Below, piece after piece: positions 51,599 through 64,000 of a stretch of 64,000 nt of DNA. Within the stretch, counting starts at the first letter, position 1; every line of letters begins with the position of its first letter. The notes below the pieces were generated by a model. That model saw only the letters and a program-made list of their open reading frames with translations, was not told the DNA's origin and did no database searches. The DNA is from Acanthacorydalis orientalis. Lineage: Eukaryota; Arthropoda; Insecta; Megaloptera; Corydalidae. The translations under genes were made by a program, and so were the position numbers. Where the stretch lies: positions 19,115,112 to 19,179,111 of the forward strand of contig CM068323.1 of NCBI GenBank assembly GCA_034766995.1, read 5' to 3'.

Positions 51599-51658
<60 letters not shown>
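51599..51658. repeat. (TA)n microsatellite, 60 bp
   Basis: Only about 150 bp from the previous array. Confidence 0.97.
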
Positions 51659-51660
<2 letters not shown>

Positions 51661-52452
51661 CAAGCAATTTTAATATTAATAAATGTTCCTAGACATTTAA
51701 TTTGGCTTTAAATTACGAAAAATTCGTTAGAACTATACGAGGTGCTATCATATATGTAAACAATAAATATTATTTTACAAAATTTAATTAGGAAATCAAC
51801 TACAAGAGTAAAGAGAGTTGTAGATTGTGAAAGCCAGTGTTTTAAAAACATGAACCGATCGACTGGAAGACTAATAAATAACCTTTTTATAACTAGAGTC
51901 TCAGGGGATAAAAAAATAAATAACCAGGCTGTATAATATTTATAAACTGAAACAATTTTTCGATTACTCGAGACGTCCTTCTCGAATATCAGTCCAGATG
52001 AACAGCGCAATACTTGTGTACAATGTTCCTATTGTATAAATGGGGTTTTTAGTAAATATTGGTTTAATATTATTGTGTGTTTGATATCTTTGTGCTTATA
52101 AGAGTTACATACGTACCGACAAAGCGTTTAACAATCGTGCTTCGGATTATGAAACATCCGACTCAACATTATTAAGTACAATGAAATGAAACTAATTGAA
52201 CAATGACATTAGTATTAGTGTCTTTTGATTTCCGCTTAATTGAAACGATTATACTGCGCATATATGAATGAAAGTTTATTTAATTACTTTTATATTGTTT
52301 AATTATCGAAAACACATTTCTCTTCAAATACACATCTCTTTTGATATCTTTTAAATTTCTCTTTATTCTAGTTTGTTCTTGTTATTTATTAAAAATATTC
52401 ATTCATTTACAATTTGATGTCAATCGAATATTAAGACCATCTGATTTTTTCA

Positions 52453-52464
52453 ATATATACATAT

Positions 52465-52529
<65 letters not shown>
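52453..52529. repeat. (ATATAC)n then (AT)n compound microsatellite
   Basis: Three ATATAC-like units, then 51 bp of AT. Confidence 0.96.
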
Positions 52530-52532
<3 letters not shown>

Positions 52533-54315
52533 GTTATTTTAGGATTTAAGAATTTATATTTTAAGCTGGAACTTGATTCATTTGTAGAAAATCTATATTT
52601 TGAATATGTTTAGAACAATTAACGAAAAATAATAATGATAATGCCATGTAGCAAACACAAAATATGATGACGGAAATGTCGCCTGACGAGTTTCAAAACT
52701 CACATATCGGCCATTGTTCTGTTTATGTGTACAGCATAGCAGGGGTTTGACCCGCCAACAGATCCATTGTTGTGTCGATGTTTTTGTGTTGACATTGTTG
52801 TTTCGAATCGAACGAACACATAGGCGTCGTCGGGTAAGCTCTGCGTTCGTTGTCAGCCTCACTGCCACGATACACACACACACACACACATTAACGACCA
52901 CAATGGCGTGCTGCGGGTATCAGCGGGGTATATACGCATTATTATTGTTCTCGGAAACGGATGGTAATTGATACTACAATCACTTTTGTACGGGACTTCC
53001 GAAATCAATTTATTATTAAATGATAAATAAATGAGCATCACGATTCAACCGTTTGTTATAATGGACTGTAATTTGGAAGCAGGAAAGTGCTTATCTAATT
53101 GGAATATAATTGTGTTTTATTAGAGTCTGCCGTACAGAAAATATACACAACGTTGTGGGTCAAAGGGGTTATCGGCACAATGCTTTATTCTATTCTATGT
53201 TTTTTTCGACATCGTTGTTGTTGTTGTTGTTGTACTGTTTAGTTGCTTTAATATCGATTTTCATATCATAGAACGACGTCTAATAATTACGTACGCTTTC
53301 AAGGACGATTTTCATTTGTACAACGTTCTCGTTGGATGTTTATACAAATAATGAATTATTTTAAGAGTTTAACGAGAAACTTTCTCTGAATTTAATTGTA
53401 GAGACTAATTGAATGTAAAAAAACATAGTAATGCACACACACACACATGTCTGACTTATTGCTCAGTGTAAGAAGAAAATATGTTTCTTTTTATAAACAA
53501 GTCAGTGAAAGAATGCACAATAAAAATTTAAATAATTTTTCTAAATAAAAGATAACAATTAATTTATTTTTATTACACGTCCACTTATCTAAATAGTATA
53601 TAAAATCTATAAGTAATGAAGTAGATTATTGAAACAAAAAATGTTTGTAAAAAAGACTGAAAAATCATTTAATACACATGCTTTTTTAATAATAGTTGTA
53701 TTAAAATACTGTGAAAATCATTATTTAATAAAGTTTTGTATATTTTTTAGTTTATATATAATATTTTTAGGAAACCTGAAACAAGTTTCATTCCCATAAT
53801 ATATTCTACATATATTAATGTTACTCATAAATCTACAAAAAATATTTTTTATTTTTTTGTGTGCAAAATACATTCTAAAAAGTACCATTATTAACAACAA
53901 TAACACTCAATTATGCTATTGATAGAGCAATTTTTTAATTTTAAAAAATACACACATTTTATATGTATCTGTTTTTCTGTTACATAAAACATAGTCTCTT
54001 ATACGTATACGATCTTATTATTCATCTTCGCATACAAAAAAGAAAACACAACAACAAAATTCACGAAAAAGTATATTTGATGTAATCATCTACATTTTGT
54101 GACAATTTTCCAACACAAAGGATATTCATAAATGACGGTGGTTATATACCTACAATATATACACGGGGTTTCACGAGGAAAAAAATACAAAAAACAATTC
54201 TCTAACACTGATGCAATTTCGACATCAAAGCGTTCTTATTAAAGTTCTAAATAATGTGAAAATGAAAAAGTGGGAGCGGAGCATATCAAATTTGTTCATG
54301 TTATATAAAGCTTTC

Positions 54316-54318
<3 letters not shown>
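52530..54318. other. Non-coding stretch with a GC-richer patch at 52.65-52.96 kb
   Basis: The patch contains overlapping frames on both strands and a donor-like GTCGG/GTAAGC near 52,832, none recognised. The rest is AT-rich, with a (GTT)7 tract at 53213-53233. Confidence 0.3.
53213..53233. repeat. (GTT)7 microsatellite
   Basis: The longest trinucleotide tract in the window. Confidence 0.95.

Positions 54319-54367
<49 letters not shown>
54319..54367. repeat. (AT)n microsatellite, 49 bp
   Basis: Uninterrupted. Confidence 0.97.
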
Positions 54368-54370
<3 letters not shown>

Positions 54371-54612
54371 GTATATGTGTATACGTATCCGAGGCTGAGA
54401 TATGAGAGCACCGGAACATTTTTATGAAAGATTTTTAACCAATTACAAACATGAGGTACAACACTAGCTCGCTGCCATGCTGTGTGGATTTATGGACTTC
54501 TTTTATATCTACGTCCGTGGATCTTATTTAACTATTTTTCTGGCAAATTAAATAAATGTAATTGAAACAGAGTGTCTTGAATTCGTACAAATGATTTAAA
54601 TTTTGAGAATAT

Positions 54613-54613
54613 G

Positions 54614-54644
<31 letters not shown>

Positions 54645-54660
54645 TTATATATATTTATAT
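54613..54660. repeat. (TA)n with three copies of a 10-bp unit
   Basis: After a TA run, the unit TTATATATAT is repeated; a secondary repeat derived from a TA array. Confidence 0.93.
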
Positions 54661-55735
54661 ACACGCACACTTTTCTGTGAATTTATGATTACTATTCATT
54701 AATATATGAATATGAGTGTTGTAAAATTATCAATTGGAAGAATTAATAAATTGTAAAAATCTTTAACAAACAATTGGTCTTAAAATTCGGTACTATTTTA
54801 ATAAATTAATAGCGGCACGTCTAAATTTTTTAGATTTTAGTGAACTGTAAGATACATACTTTTTCTTATTAGGCTAATATTAGTCTACTGATAAATATAT
54901 AATTGATACATCAAATGAAAAATTTCAAAAATCAATCTTAGAGTTAATTTAATTATTTATTCGATAAATAATTGACTTTGTATATGAATAAGATGTAAAA
55001 TAATCAATACTCAATAGTGTATGTATTTTATGTGTACGAGAAAATGTTAGTTGTGAGAATGAATATCGTATTTGCTCATTGTTTTCTTGTGTAAATAAAA
55101 CCAATATAGGATAAAACATAAATATGACATTTTATATGGTAACTGATAAGCCAAACAGGCACATCTAAAATGATATTGTGGACGTTGTGCTTCGTTTGTA
55201 AAAAAACACATTCACAAAAAAATATGTTCGGTGTAAACGTTGAAATTTAAATATCAGTTTTCAAAGTCGACGTCAACAGATAAACCTTTTGTGTGGAGTT
55301 ACTGTGTAATTCAATATGCGATTTGTTATTTAATCCTCAAAATGTGTTTATAAAAAATAATCCTTTGATTATACTTGAGCAAGTTTTATTGGAATAGTTG
55401 AAGGTAAAGCAAATAGTTTTGTTTGTTCTTTTTACGAATATATTTTATTTCGTTTAAGTTGAATTGTATGGGAAATATCAAGGGAAGTATGTTGTAGTTT
55501 TTTATTATTAGTTTTAGTTTTTATTTTTAATGATTATAAGAATTTTTAAATTATATAGATAATTTAGTAAATATTTCATGCGAGTGTAAAATTATTATAT
55601 TTTAAATATACGTGCGTTTTGAAGTTCGTTGTATAAGAAGTATGAAAATAAATGTGATGCACATCACTTTAAAGTACAACTTAATTTATGTACTATTTAA
55701 AATAAAACAAACACATTTATATTTCTTTGACAGCG

Positions 55736-56191
55736 TTATCGTTGTGACGATTCCGAAAAATAAATAGTAAGAAAAATTAGTACACAGCACAGAGCTTGAA
55801 CGGCGCGTCCACCATTTGTCCCGGCACTGTCGCTCGCACACCAGCAAGACGAATGTGTGTTTGTTGTGCAATAATTAGCACAACATTTTACATTGTTTTG
55901 TCTGAATGCTCGTTCAACCGGAAGACAGATACCCGAGCGACGCCAACGGACCCGTGGCATGAATACATCTCCGCTAAATCCGACAGCAAAATGCAGATTT
56001 TTATATCTATGTGTGTCATCTGAACGACCGGTGCGTGTTATTGGAAGTTTTTCTTCGGGGTATATTTTTATAATACTGTCGCTGCTGCTGCCGTTGTTGT
56101 CGAGCGAGCGACGGCTGGCTTCCTCGTCAGCGGCGAACGATCGGAATTTGCAGTTTATTGTAAATCCACTGGGACGGCTTCGAAGAGACAC
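55736..56191 (-). other. 151-codon open frame in a CpG-rich patch, unrecognised
   Basis: The minus-strand frame contains AADEEASRRSLDNNGSSSDS and a cysteine-rich part with CCANYC and SSCWCASDSAG. The plus strand is open over much of the same DNA, including a 106-codon frame at 55893-56213. Mutual openness on both strands points to low stop density in GC-rich DNA rather than a gene, though a conserved element is possible. Confidence 0.08.
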
Positions 56192-57071
56192 GAAGGTTTC
56201 GATAAAAAATTAAGGTGGGCGGTTTTTTCTTCGAAATTACGTTACGAAATAGAAAGTAATCTTATGGGAGACGCTGTCTGATATCCGAACGACAGAAATA
56301 TTGGATCGCCGATAAAAGCTTTCGTAACGGATACGATGGTATTTTTTTTCCTGTATTGATTGTGTATTTAAAATAATGGGGAGAGCAGTAATGGTGACCG
56401 GTATAATGAATGCGAGTTAAGTGTATAAGATTATTTTGATAGTTTGGGAATTGATAAAATTTGTAGCAACAAAGCAGCCGAGTTCCAAATTTACGGTCTA
56501 CAACGAGCGAATCGATATGCGTAAAATGGATATTTTAAATACTTCTTTATCGGAGATTATGTTTTTTTTTATTATTTTTTTAATTGAGTTCAATGACTTG
56601 AATATGAAAGTGTTAAAATTTTACACTATCAATTTTTTAAATTCAATAAATAGTAATTATACGATCGGGTCAGACAATTATATGATAAAAATATTATACT
56701 ACTCTTGTTCTAAAATTTATATCGTGTAATGGAAAATATGATGATCGTACAATGACCCTATTGATTAATAGCGCGATATTTTAAATATGAAAAACGTGTA
56801 TCGTTTTATTATAAATATTCATTATATTGTAAAAAAGAGAATACATACATTCATACGAAATGTCGTTTCGTTGAACCAGATAGTAGAAATGAGTTTATTT
56901 AGTATTTGAATCATCTGTCGAATATAAAATATTATATTTTATTATAAAAGTTATTAATTTTAGAACAAACGATATTAATTATATATTTAATTATACATTT
57001 ATTGAGAAATGCTATGATTGGTACATTGAGTTATTTTTTATTGAAAAAAAATGATTGTATTTTAAGTTCAC

Positions 57072-57584
57072 ATGTTTTTAATTACTATTTTTCAAAACAA
57101 GTTTTTGTTTATTGAAATTTTACGCGCACAAATCAATTATCGTCTTCTATTTCGAAACGGGAAACTATTTTGTATAAAAATCACGTATCCGTTCCAAAAA
57201 TTGCTTCGAACGTATTCAAACCAACACACTCACACACATCCTCGTAAAAACGTACATCTCCACCGGCCATGCGAAACTTGGCAAGTATTGTATACTATGT
57301 ATCACGGTATATTTGCTCTGGTTGTAGGAAATAGCTGTATGATATATGACACAAATAAAAGAAGTGAGGTCTACCACCCTCCATCAGCAGGTTATGAATG
57401 CTCGTGGGGAAAGGGCAGGTTGTTGTCGGGCGGTGAGACAAGGACGTCGCTATGTCGAAATGTGTTGTGCGGGAATGAGAGACGAACGCCACCACGCGTT
57501 AAGTGTCTGGTTTTCATCACGACGATTTTTATATACGAATGTATAATTTTTATCTTTGATGAGGTCGTCGTCGTCGTTATGTAG
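57072..57584 (+). other. 170-codon open frame, unrecognised
   Basis: The first third is AT-rich. The second half lies in a CpG-rich patch (57,200-57,540) and contains YHPPSAGYECSWGKGRLLSG and NERRTPPRVKC with several cysteines, ending in a valine run from a (GTC)n tract. Both strands have other open frames here, so the openness follows from composition. No homology is recognised. Confidence 0.08.
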
Positions 57585-58536
57585 ATATATATTGTGTAGT
57601 GTTACATGTTTGTCGATATTTCGGTCGTGAATGTGTGCGAAACCATATGAATATGCTTTTAGTATTTTTCTTGAGTTCAGTTTAAAATGTTCTTTACACT
57701 TTCATCAGAAGTAAATACACAAATAAGTTTAATTATCGTATCTGTTGTTTCACTGATTCATTTTTGTTAATATTTTTTGAACATTTTGGATCATACTAAT
57801 GTCTTTGAAACTTGAGATGAAACATATTTATTTAATGTTTCTGAATTATTTATTTGCAGAAAAAATAATATATTTAAAACAATAATAATTATAAACGAAT
57901 TAATCAAAAGATTGAGGTAAGACGAGAGGAGTAATATGGTAAATTATATTTTTCTAATAAATTAGAGAACGGTTTATATATATTGAAGGGTATCGTTGCT
58001 GACTTTCTGTAACCTTGTAAATTGCGTTAATGCAGGTTCTCAGAAAATAATTAAATATTTAGGTATATAATAGAGGAGAATCCTTAACAATATATATCGT
58101 TCAATGAGTATGAACTGAAACATTTTGTGGAAAAATGTAAGTATTTCACGAGCTTTCAAATTGTTTCAGTTCCACATTGAAGTATGATCTTTCAAATGAT
58201 TTTTTAAAGTATTTTTTTAAATAATAATTATTGAAAATACAGTCTGTGAGAAATTTATTTTATTGAGTGAAGTTTCTTTGCATGCTTGCTAGTTCCAACT
58301 TGCTATTTTAAACTTAGAGTCGATATTTAAATAAAATTATATTTGAATACCGCATTACTAAGAATTAAAACACAAAAAAGTACTTTTTATCATATAGAAA
58401 AACAATTATTATTTATAATTATACATTAATAAAATTAAGTCGTTACATTCTATTTTATAATTTTTATTTTCGCAATAAAAAATATTTTTTTTCAGTCATT
58501 CCGTAGACTTGAACATTTAAGAATATATTTTTCAGG

Positions 58537-58540
58537 TATA

Positions 58541-58582
<42 letters not shown>
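58537..58582. repeat. (TA)n microsatellite, one G interruption
   Basis: TATATATG, then pure TA. Confidence 0.96.
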
Positions 58583-58583
<1 letters not shown>

Positions 58584-58773
58584 CATGAAACAATGAAGTA
58601 CAAAACATACTTTAAAAATTATATCAAAGAAAAAGAAAACCAACTAAAAGAAAACAAACACAAACAATGAACTTATAGGATATAAAAAATCGACTGGATC
58701 AAAATCTGAAGTAAGTTTTGTTTGAACGTGATATGAAAGTTTTGGTTTTATTATATACATACGTATGTATGTG

Positions 58774-58776
<3 letters not shown>

Positions 58777-58836
<60 letters not shown>
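58777..58836. repeat. (AT)n microsatellite, 60 bp
   Basis: Last long TA array in the window. Confidence 0.97.
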
Positions 58837-58840
<4 letters not shown>

Positions 58841-61710
58841 CAAAATATACAACCTCATGAATTTAAAATTGTTTTTGTTTTATCTTTACATAATGTTTTA
58901 TATTGCTGAAAAGTTGTTACCAGTCAATATAAATTGTTATTTTTATAAATAAATAAATGTTGAACGAAAATCTTTTTAAACTTCTACATATTTTCGAAAT
59001 ATTGATCTGAAGGTTCAAATCTATTATTAATACGTGTAGAATGTACTTTGGATATCATATTTTATTCATGCTTGAGTACATGATATATTTGATTGTATTT
59101 TAGAATTCCAGATAAGATTAATAATTATTGTTAATTCATAATTAATGAAATGTTCGTTGATTTATGTATAATAATTCGAACGTTTATAATTAAAATTAAA
59201 TATATTGTGTCGAGGTTCACATTTTTAAATATTGTACAAAATGTGCGTTGTTTTAATGTATGAAACTGTATATTAATTTTTTTATGAAGGACATGTTTAT
59301 TCCGTAAAGAGAACAATCATCAGGAATGTGTAGTGTAAAAAGGAAATTGATTTTAATACACAAAGGTGAAAGTTGACGCATTTAAGTGATATTAAGGTTT
59401 TATTTTTTTTGTTACTTTATGTAACAAGATAATATTATTCTCAGCTTAATACGACAATTACAATTGTTTTCTCAGGCATATTGAATTATGTTTGATTATA
59501 CATATGTATTGTAAGTATGTCTCTGGTTATTTTTTTGATTTAATACGAAGAAAAAATGCATAAGTTGAAGTTCATGTGAATGAATGTATAGGATATTATA
59601 ATTAGAACTAAGTGTGTGTGTACATTTTTTTAATGTTCGTTGTAAACATGGGTGAAGAAAAATAAAACATTTAATAAAAGATTTAATGTTTTACTTTAAA
59701 TATTTTATTTACAATGAAATATTTAAAGTGATGTTACGATGCATTAAATTACATTTCAGCATCATTACAAACGAATATTGGAGTAATTCATCCTTGATCT
59801 TTATAAAAGGATTATACGAGTGTTCAAAGCAACCACTGAATCTTAAGTAGTTTATAACGAGTTCTCTAACGTACAGTACATCAAGTCGTGCGCGAGGGAC
59901 CGGAATCCTCAAGAATATTCTATATACAATAACAACAACATTGTATACATACAAATGATGCACACACATCCGTATAAATGTATAACAAAAGTGCTAGATT
60001 TCGGAAGGACAATAAAACAAAAGCGTAGATATACATACATTTGACGCTGTTTTCTAGTTAGCAGCGTGCGACTGCAGAGGACGGGGCGAAAAAAAGAAAA
60101 CCGAAACAATGACAGCAGCGGCATAAAATTGCGCTCATTCTCGGCGCATAATGGCGAATGTAAGTCGAGGATACGGCCATATTTCACGCCCATTTATAAA
60201 AGTTGTCTCATCGTCATCCCGTTCTGTATTCTGATATTTTTCCGTTACGACAAAGATCCGAGAATGGGAAGCTTACTGCTGCCGACCGCCGAGCGCACTA
60301 ACTCATTCCTCAACGGTTCGCTCCTGTTGTGACACTGCGCAACATTTCTTCGCATAACCGACCGACAAACCAACAAATACACGTCGACGATCCCGAACGT
60401 TTGTTAGTTATACAGTTATCCTACATTACGAACAAGTCCGAAATCATACACAAACAAATGGACTTATCACACTGTGAATGTTTTATTGCTGCGCGGAATG
60501 ATGTGTTAGGTTTAGATCTTGTATCGAAAAGTCAGGCTCGTAGAGAAATTAAATCCTCGTAGAGGAGTTAAATCGGTCGATTAAACTTGATAAAATCATT
60601 CAAAAGAATTAACGATATTTTAGATAAAGAATTATATATTGTGTTGCTGTCTACTACACTTTCTTTTCACGATATTTAATTTAAACTTTTATCGTCTGAA
60701 AATAATTCAAATATTTGAAAAAGAAACTGGAAAAGATCTAACGTACAAAGCGACTAACATCATAGCGAACTAAATACTGTGAATGAATGTTGTCCATTAA
60801 TTTATGCTTCCATTTTAAATTGCAATATAAATGATTTGAGCTGAATCTATTTTGCATGCTATTAATTAATGTGCATGTTATTAAAAAAAGCTATTAAACG
60901 TATTTTTTTAATTGGCATAACGAATAATGCTATATATTTTCTAGCAACTAATAAAAGTACTAACAAACGGATTTCATTGCCACAGTACTAGAAATGTAAT
61001 TCGTAGATGATCTGCATATGAGCATCGGCAACAAATTACAATGCAACACATTGTGTTTCAACCCCTTCGTCGGCCGTAACTGTAATTTAAAATACAGAAC
61101 GCGTAATAAAAATAAACACATGCGCATGATTATTTGCGCCCTTTTACCGTCGGTAATCAAAAAACGACGCCGTATCACGTCATCGCCTAGTGTTAGAGCC
61201 GCTTGCAGGCAAACAAACCCTTAACGGCCGTGCATTTGACATTTGATAATTGGTACATAATGTAGTTTATATTGAACCGGAGGCCGTTGAAACGCAATAT
61301 TACCGGGCTTGGATCGTCGCAGCCCCTGTCTCTGTGTTGCAGCATGCAACCTAGTTATAGAGTGACATTTACAAACTGCAGGAAAAATAGCATGGTCGAA
61401 CAGTATGACACGATTGTATAGTTTTAATGAATCTAATCATATCGCGAGTGTACAAAACGAGCGAAATTGACGAGTTAACATCACAGTTTGAGCATGTAAT
61501 CTAGTAAAAATGAAAACATGTCTTGCTGTTACTTATAATTGTTTAATTTAGAAATTATTTATCAAATGAAATTGAAATACAAACAGGAAAATCGTAAACA
61601 TGGATTTATTGTAGAGAATTTTTCTAATTTGTTTCAATTATCCTTTTAATTTAAAATAAATTATTTGTATTCTTATTCAAAAATATTTTTACAGTAGTAT
61701 CTTTTTATTT
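58837..61710. other. Array-free stretch with CpG-rich blocks at 60.05-60.55 and 60.96-61.5 kb
   Basis: Frames of 65-95 codons overlap on both strands at 59,900-60,560 and 60,960-61,224 without recognisable products. The second block contains GCGTAATAAAAATAAACA, with Caudal-like and Forkhead-like cores, followed by ATGCGCAT. Both are candidate regulatory blocks. Confidence 0.3.
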
Positions 61711-61739
61711 TTAGGTTGGTAGAAAAATAATTGCGACTT
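61711..61739 (+). repeat. mariner terminal inverted repeat, left (3' end of the element)
   Basis: It begins TTAGGTTGGTAGAAAAATAA. The reverse complement of 62231-62259 matches it at most positions, with differences at about six sites. The last codons of the transposase relic overlap this repeat. Confidence 0.85.
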
Positions 61740-62072
61740 ATAACCTTCAAATTCGTATAAATTTTTTAATTTAAATGGTTTTAAGTGGTTAAGAACTGTT
61801 GAATGACTAACTCTCTACTTTTGTGCAAGATCTAGAATTGTTGTACGTAGTTCTGATTCAACTAACGCTTTCAGTTGGTGGTCGTTATGAACTGAAGAAG
61901 AACGCACGCGACCTTTTTCATCTTCAAAGCTATCGTTTCCAGTATGAAATTTTTGGAACCACCATTGCACCGTACGTTTCTTAACAGTACCCACACCAAA
62001 AGCATCGTTTAGTTAACGAGCAGTTTCTACTGATTTATCACCAAAAAATTCTCTTATTTATTTCTTTTCCAT
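61713..62072 (-). pseudogene. mariner transposase relic: N-terminal DNA-binding region joined to a short C-terminal tail
   Basis: On the minus strand a single frame runs 120 codons from an ATG at 62072, broken by stop codons at codons 5, 20 and 86. Recognisable mariner landmarks are a start region reading IREFFGDKSVETAR, then TVQWWFQKFHTGND at about codons 34-47 (the usual VQ.WF..F..GD signature between the two helix-turn-helix units), and RVSHSTVLNHLKPF at about codons 87-100 (second helix-turn-helix). After this the frame jumps to about 20 codons ending KSQLFFYQP that run into the terminal repeat. All catalytic D,D34D residues are absent. In the parent family this region binds the inverted repeats. 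The lack of frameshifts suggests a fairly young relic, while three stops show it is dead. Confidence 0.9.
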
Positions 62073-62230
62073 CTTTAATTCAATAGCTCAATTTGAAGGA
62101 AAATTAATAATAAAAACAAAGTCGATATTGGGAAAATACAGACCGAAAAATGCACTTTAAAATGATATTAACATCAATACGATGAAATGACAGCTCTATT
62201 GAAAAAATAGAGTTAGAATTTAGAAAACAA

Positions 62231-62259
62231 AAACCGCAATTATTTCCCTACGAACGTAA
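62231..62259 (-). repeat. mariner terminal inverted repeat, right (5' end of the element)
   Basis: Read on the minus strand it begins TTACGTTCGTAGGGAAATAA and pairs with 61711-61739. It is followed on the plus strand by TA, the expected mariner target dinucleotide. About 160 bp separate it from the relic ATG at 62072, consistent with a mariner 5' untranslated leader. Confidence 0.85.
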
Positions 62260-64000
62260 TATATTGTTAGCATAGAATAAATATGTGTACTACAGAGAAA
62301 ATACCATATTTTTGTATTTTTAATTGATACAGAAACAGTTTGTATATATATATATAATAGAAATTAAGAAAAAATCAATTATTAAAAGCTAAAGACGAAC
62401 TATATATAGTATAACTAAAATTTTTTGAATTGAAGTATTAAATTCTTCATATATTAACAGTCATTGCCAAAGATTGTCAGACATATTTCTTTATACAATT
62501 TCCAGAAAAAGACTGAGGCAATTAAATGTATATCATTTATATGATTTGTTTCTCATTATTAGTTGAATAAATAAAAAACATTGCTTAAAATGTTCACTAT
62601 GGTAGAAAAATATACAAATTTTAAATTATAATATATAACATAATAACTTAAAATTAATGAAAATTCTTGGAAATAATATTAAAAAAAAATTTCGTTTTAA
62701 TAAAAACGTTCTCTACATTTAATATTTAATAATATTTAATTAATTTTTGAAAGAATTTAGAAATGTTGGTATAATATTGCATTTTGTTAAGAAACGAATA
62801 GTGTTGATTATAGAAATCAATTAAGAAAAAAAACATACGAATACACGTTTTTTAAATATGTAAAATGTTGATTTTAAGTAGATAAAAGATATTTTATATA
62901 ATATCGAATAAAATCATATCGAGAAAATAATTTAGCTTGTACGACTCGCTCTGTTCTGTTGATTGCAATATCGCCCCCGTGGCATATCGGATAATTACAT
63001 AGACTGAGTGGTATGTCTGGACAGCATAATCGTTCTGTGTAAAAATGTCACACACTCTACTCGTTTCCCACATATCTTAACAGACATGCCAGTACTTTTA
63101 TCAACGCTCGTTAATGTTTATTCGCATTTAACACGAGATATATACTGTCATACAGTTCGTTGTAGATATGATACGTGACTTCATTCCGAAAAAAAACCGT
63201 ATAGACACAATTTTGCATTGAACTTATTTATTGAATTATAATGGTCAGATTTCAGTGAAATATATATTTTTATATCGAAAAGATAACAGATGAATAAGTG
63301 AAAGTTTATATTAAAAATTAAATTATACTTTATTAATAATAGTTTGTTATAAATTGAGCACGGTGTAGTTACTTCAAATTGAATAAAATGATTGTAAATC
63401 AAAAATGACATATTTAGATTCAGTCGTTAAAAGATTCCAAAATCTTCATAATTAAATAAAATAATAAAATCTAATCGAAAAATAAACGTCGTCAAAGAGG
63501 GTTTTGCTTATAGAAGTGTTTTTCAGATCTAAAAATGTGTACAGATTTTTTGTTATTGATTTATGCGTTAACTTTTTAATAAAAAATATATTTGTATTTA
63601 TTTGTCAATTATTTATTTTAATCAATATTAAAAAGTCTATTTTTCTCATGATTAATTGATTTAGTTTCTAGGACTTCTGATTGAAATACTGAAATATGAT
63701 TACGGTTTTTAAGTTAAGTAGAATATTGAATGAAAAGTCAAGTTTAATTAAAATGTTGTCCATTGTATTTATAAAAATATCTAGGTTATATCATCCGTAG
63801 AACAATTTTGGAAACAAATATTTTCTTTAAATTTTCTACATAATTGATTTTTTTTATTTTTTACCACGCATGAAATATGTTTATGGAAAAAAATTCAATT
63901 TAATATAATTTTTATTTTTATAGAAACAAATCTAATATTTGAACAGACTTTCAATATAGCATCATTAAATATTTACTAAGAAGTGGATTCATTACCTTCC
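62260..64000. other. AT-rich stretch, no gene seen
   Basis: A GC-richer patch lies at 62,940-63,180. Otherwise low-complexity AT-rich sequence with only a 16-bp TA run at 62341-62356. Confidence 0.4.

Larger units (their letters stand above)
54661..58536. other. Non-coding stretch with CpG-rich blocks at 55.8-56.35 and 57.2-57.55 kb
   Basis: Open frames in these blocks are described separately. Between and outside them the DNA is AT-rich with no TA array longer than about 20 bp. Confidence 0.35.
61711..62259 (-). mobile_element. mariner-family transposon, internally deleted (non-autonomous remnant)
   Basis: This is a 549-bp Tc1/mariner-superfamily element bounded by imperfect inverted repeats of about 29 bp: left end at 61711-61739 (starts TTAGGTTGGTAG) and right end at 62231-62259 (reads TTACGTTCGTAG on the minus strand). 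Both share the inner block AAATAATTGCG. The right flank is TA; the left flank is TT, so the expected TA target duplication is not intact. Between the repeats, on the minus strand, lies a transposase relic from 62072. Full-length mariners are about 1.3 kb, so roughly 700 bp of the centre, including the DD34D catalytic domain, is missing. It cannot make an active transposase. If its ends are still recognised it could only be moved in trans. It sits in a stretch almost free of TA microsatellites. Confidence 0.92.

Overview
The window looks like non-coding nuclear DNA from an arthropod, most likely an insect. The evidence is a strongly AT-rich background, CpG that is not visibly depleted in the GC-richer patches, a mariner remnant, and two 5'-truncated LINE copies ending in TGA repeats as insect LINEs often do. 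I cannot assign an order. There is no bacterial-style gene arrangement, and I found no tRNA, rRNA, CRISPR array, or open reading frame with a recognisable host-gene product. The simplest reading is a gene desert or the inside of one or more very large introns.

The dominant component is simple sequence. By hand count there are about 55 (TA)n/(AT)n arrays of roughly 20 to 136 bp, about 2.5 kb in total or about 4% of the window. They occur about once per kilobase and are often joined to CA/TG, GA/CT, CTAT, CATA or ATGT tracts. Their distribution is uneven: 11,993-18,984 and 58,837-64,000 contain almost none.

Three transposon-derived pieces are clear from translation. Two are minus-strand LINE 3' ends at 16,508-16,880 and 41,015-41,438. 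They encode the C-terminal tail of the endonuclease-reverse transcriptase polyprotein and carry stop codons. The third is a 549-bp mariner deletion derivative at 61,711-62,259. It has both terminal inverted repeats and a minus-strand relic of the transposase DNA-binding region, but no catalytic domain. A diverged 145-bp direct repeat at about 49,550-49,810 may derive from a Tc1-like 3' end.

Scattered through the AT-rich DNA are blocks of about 0.2-0.6 kb that are richer in GC and CpG. The main ones are near 6.4-6.8, 7.8-8.2, 9.84-10.1, 12.7-12.9, 14.05-14.5, 18.3-18.8, 24.0-24.4, 29.7-29.95, 38.27-38.75, 42.06-42.5, 44.87-45.25, 48.96-49.27, 50.4-50.95, 55.8-56.35, 57.2-57.55, 60.05-60.55 and 60.96-61.5 kb. 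They are the best places to look for conserved regulatory elements or small exons. A few contain open stretches flanked by splice-like sites (24,138-24,236; 9,851-9,929; 38,274-38,406; 29,695-29,787), but none matches a protein I know, so they are reported only as candidates.

I did not find an undescribed gene system. The most unusual feature is the density, purity and patchy distribution of the TA arrays, followed by a few strong hairpins, one of them with a (TA)n core.
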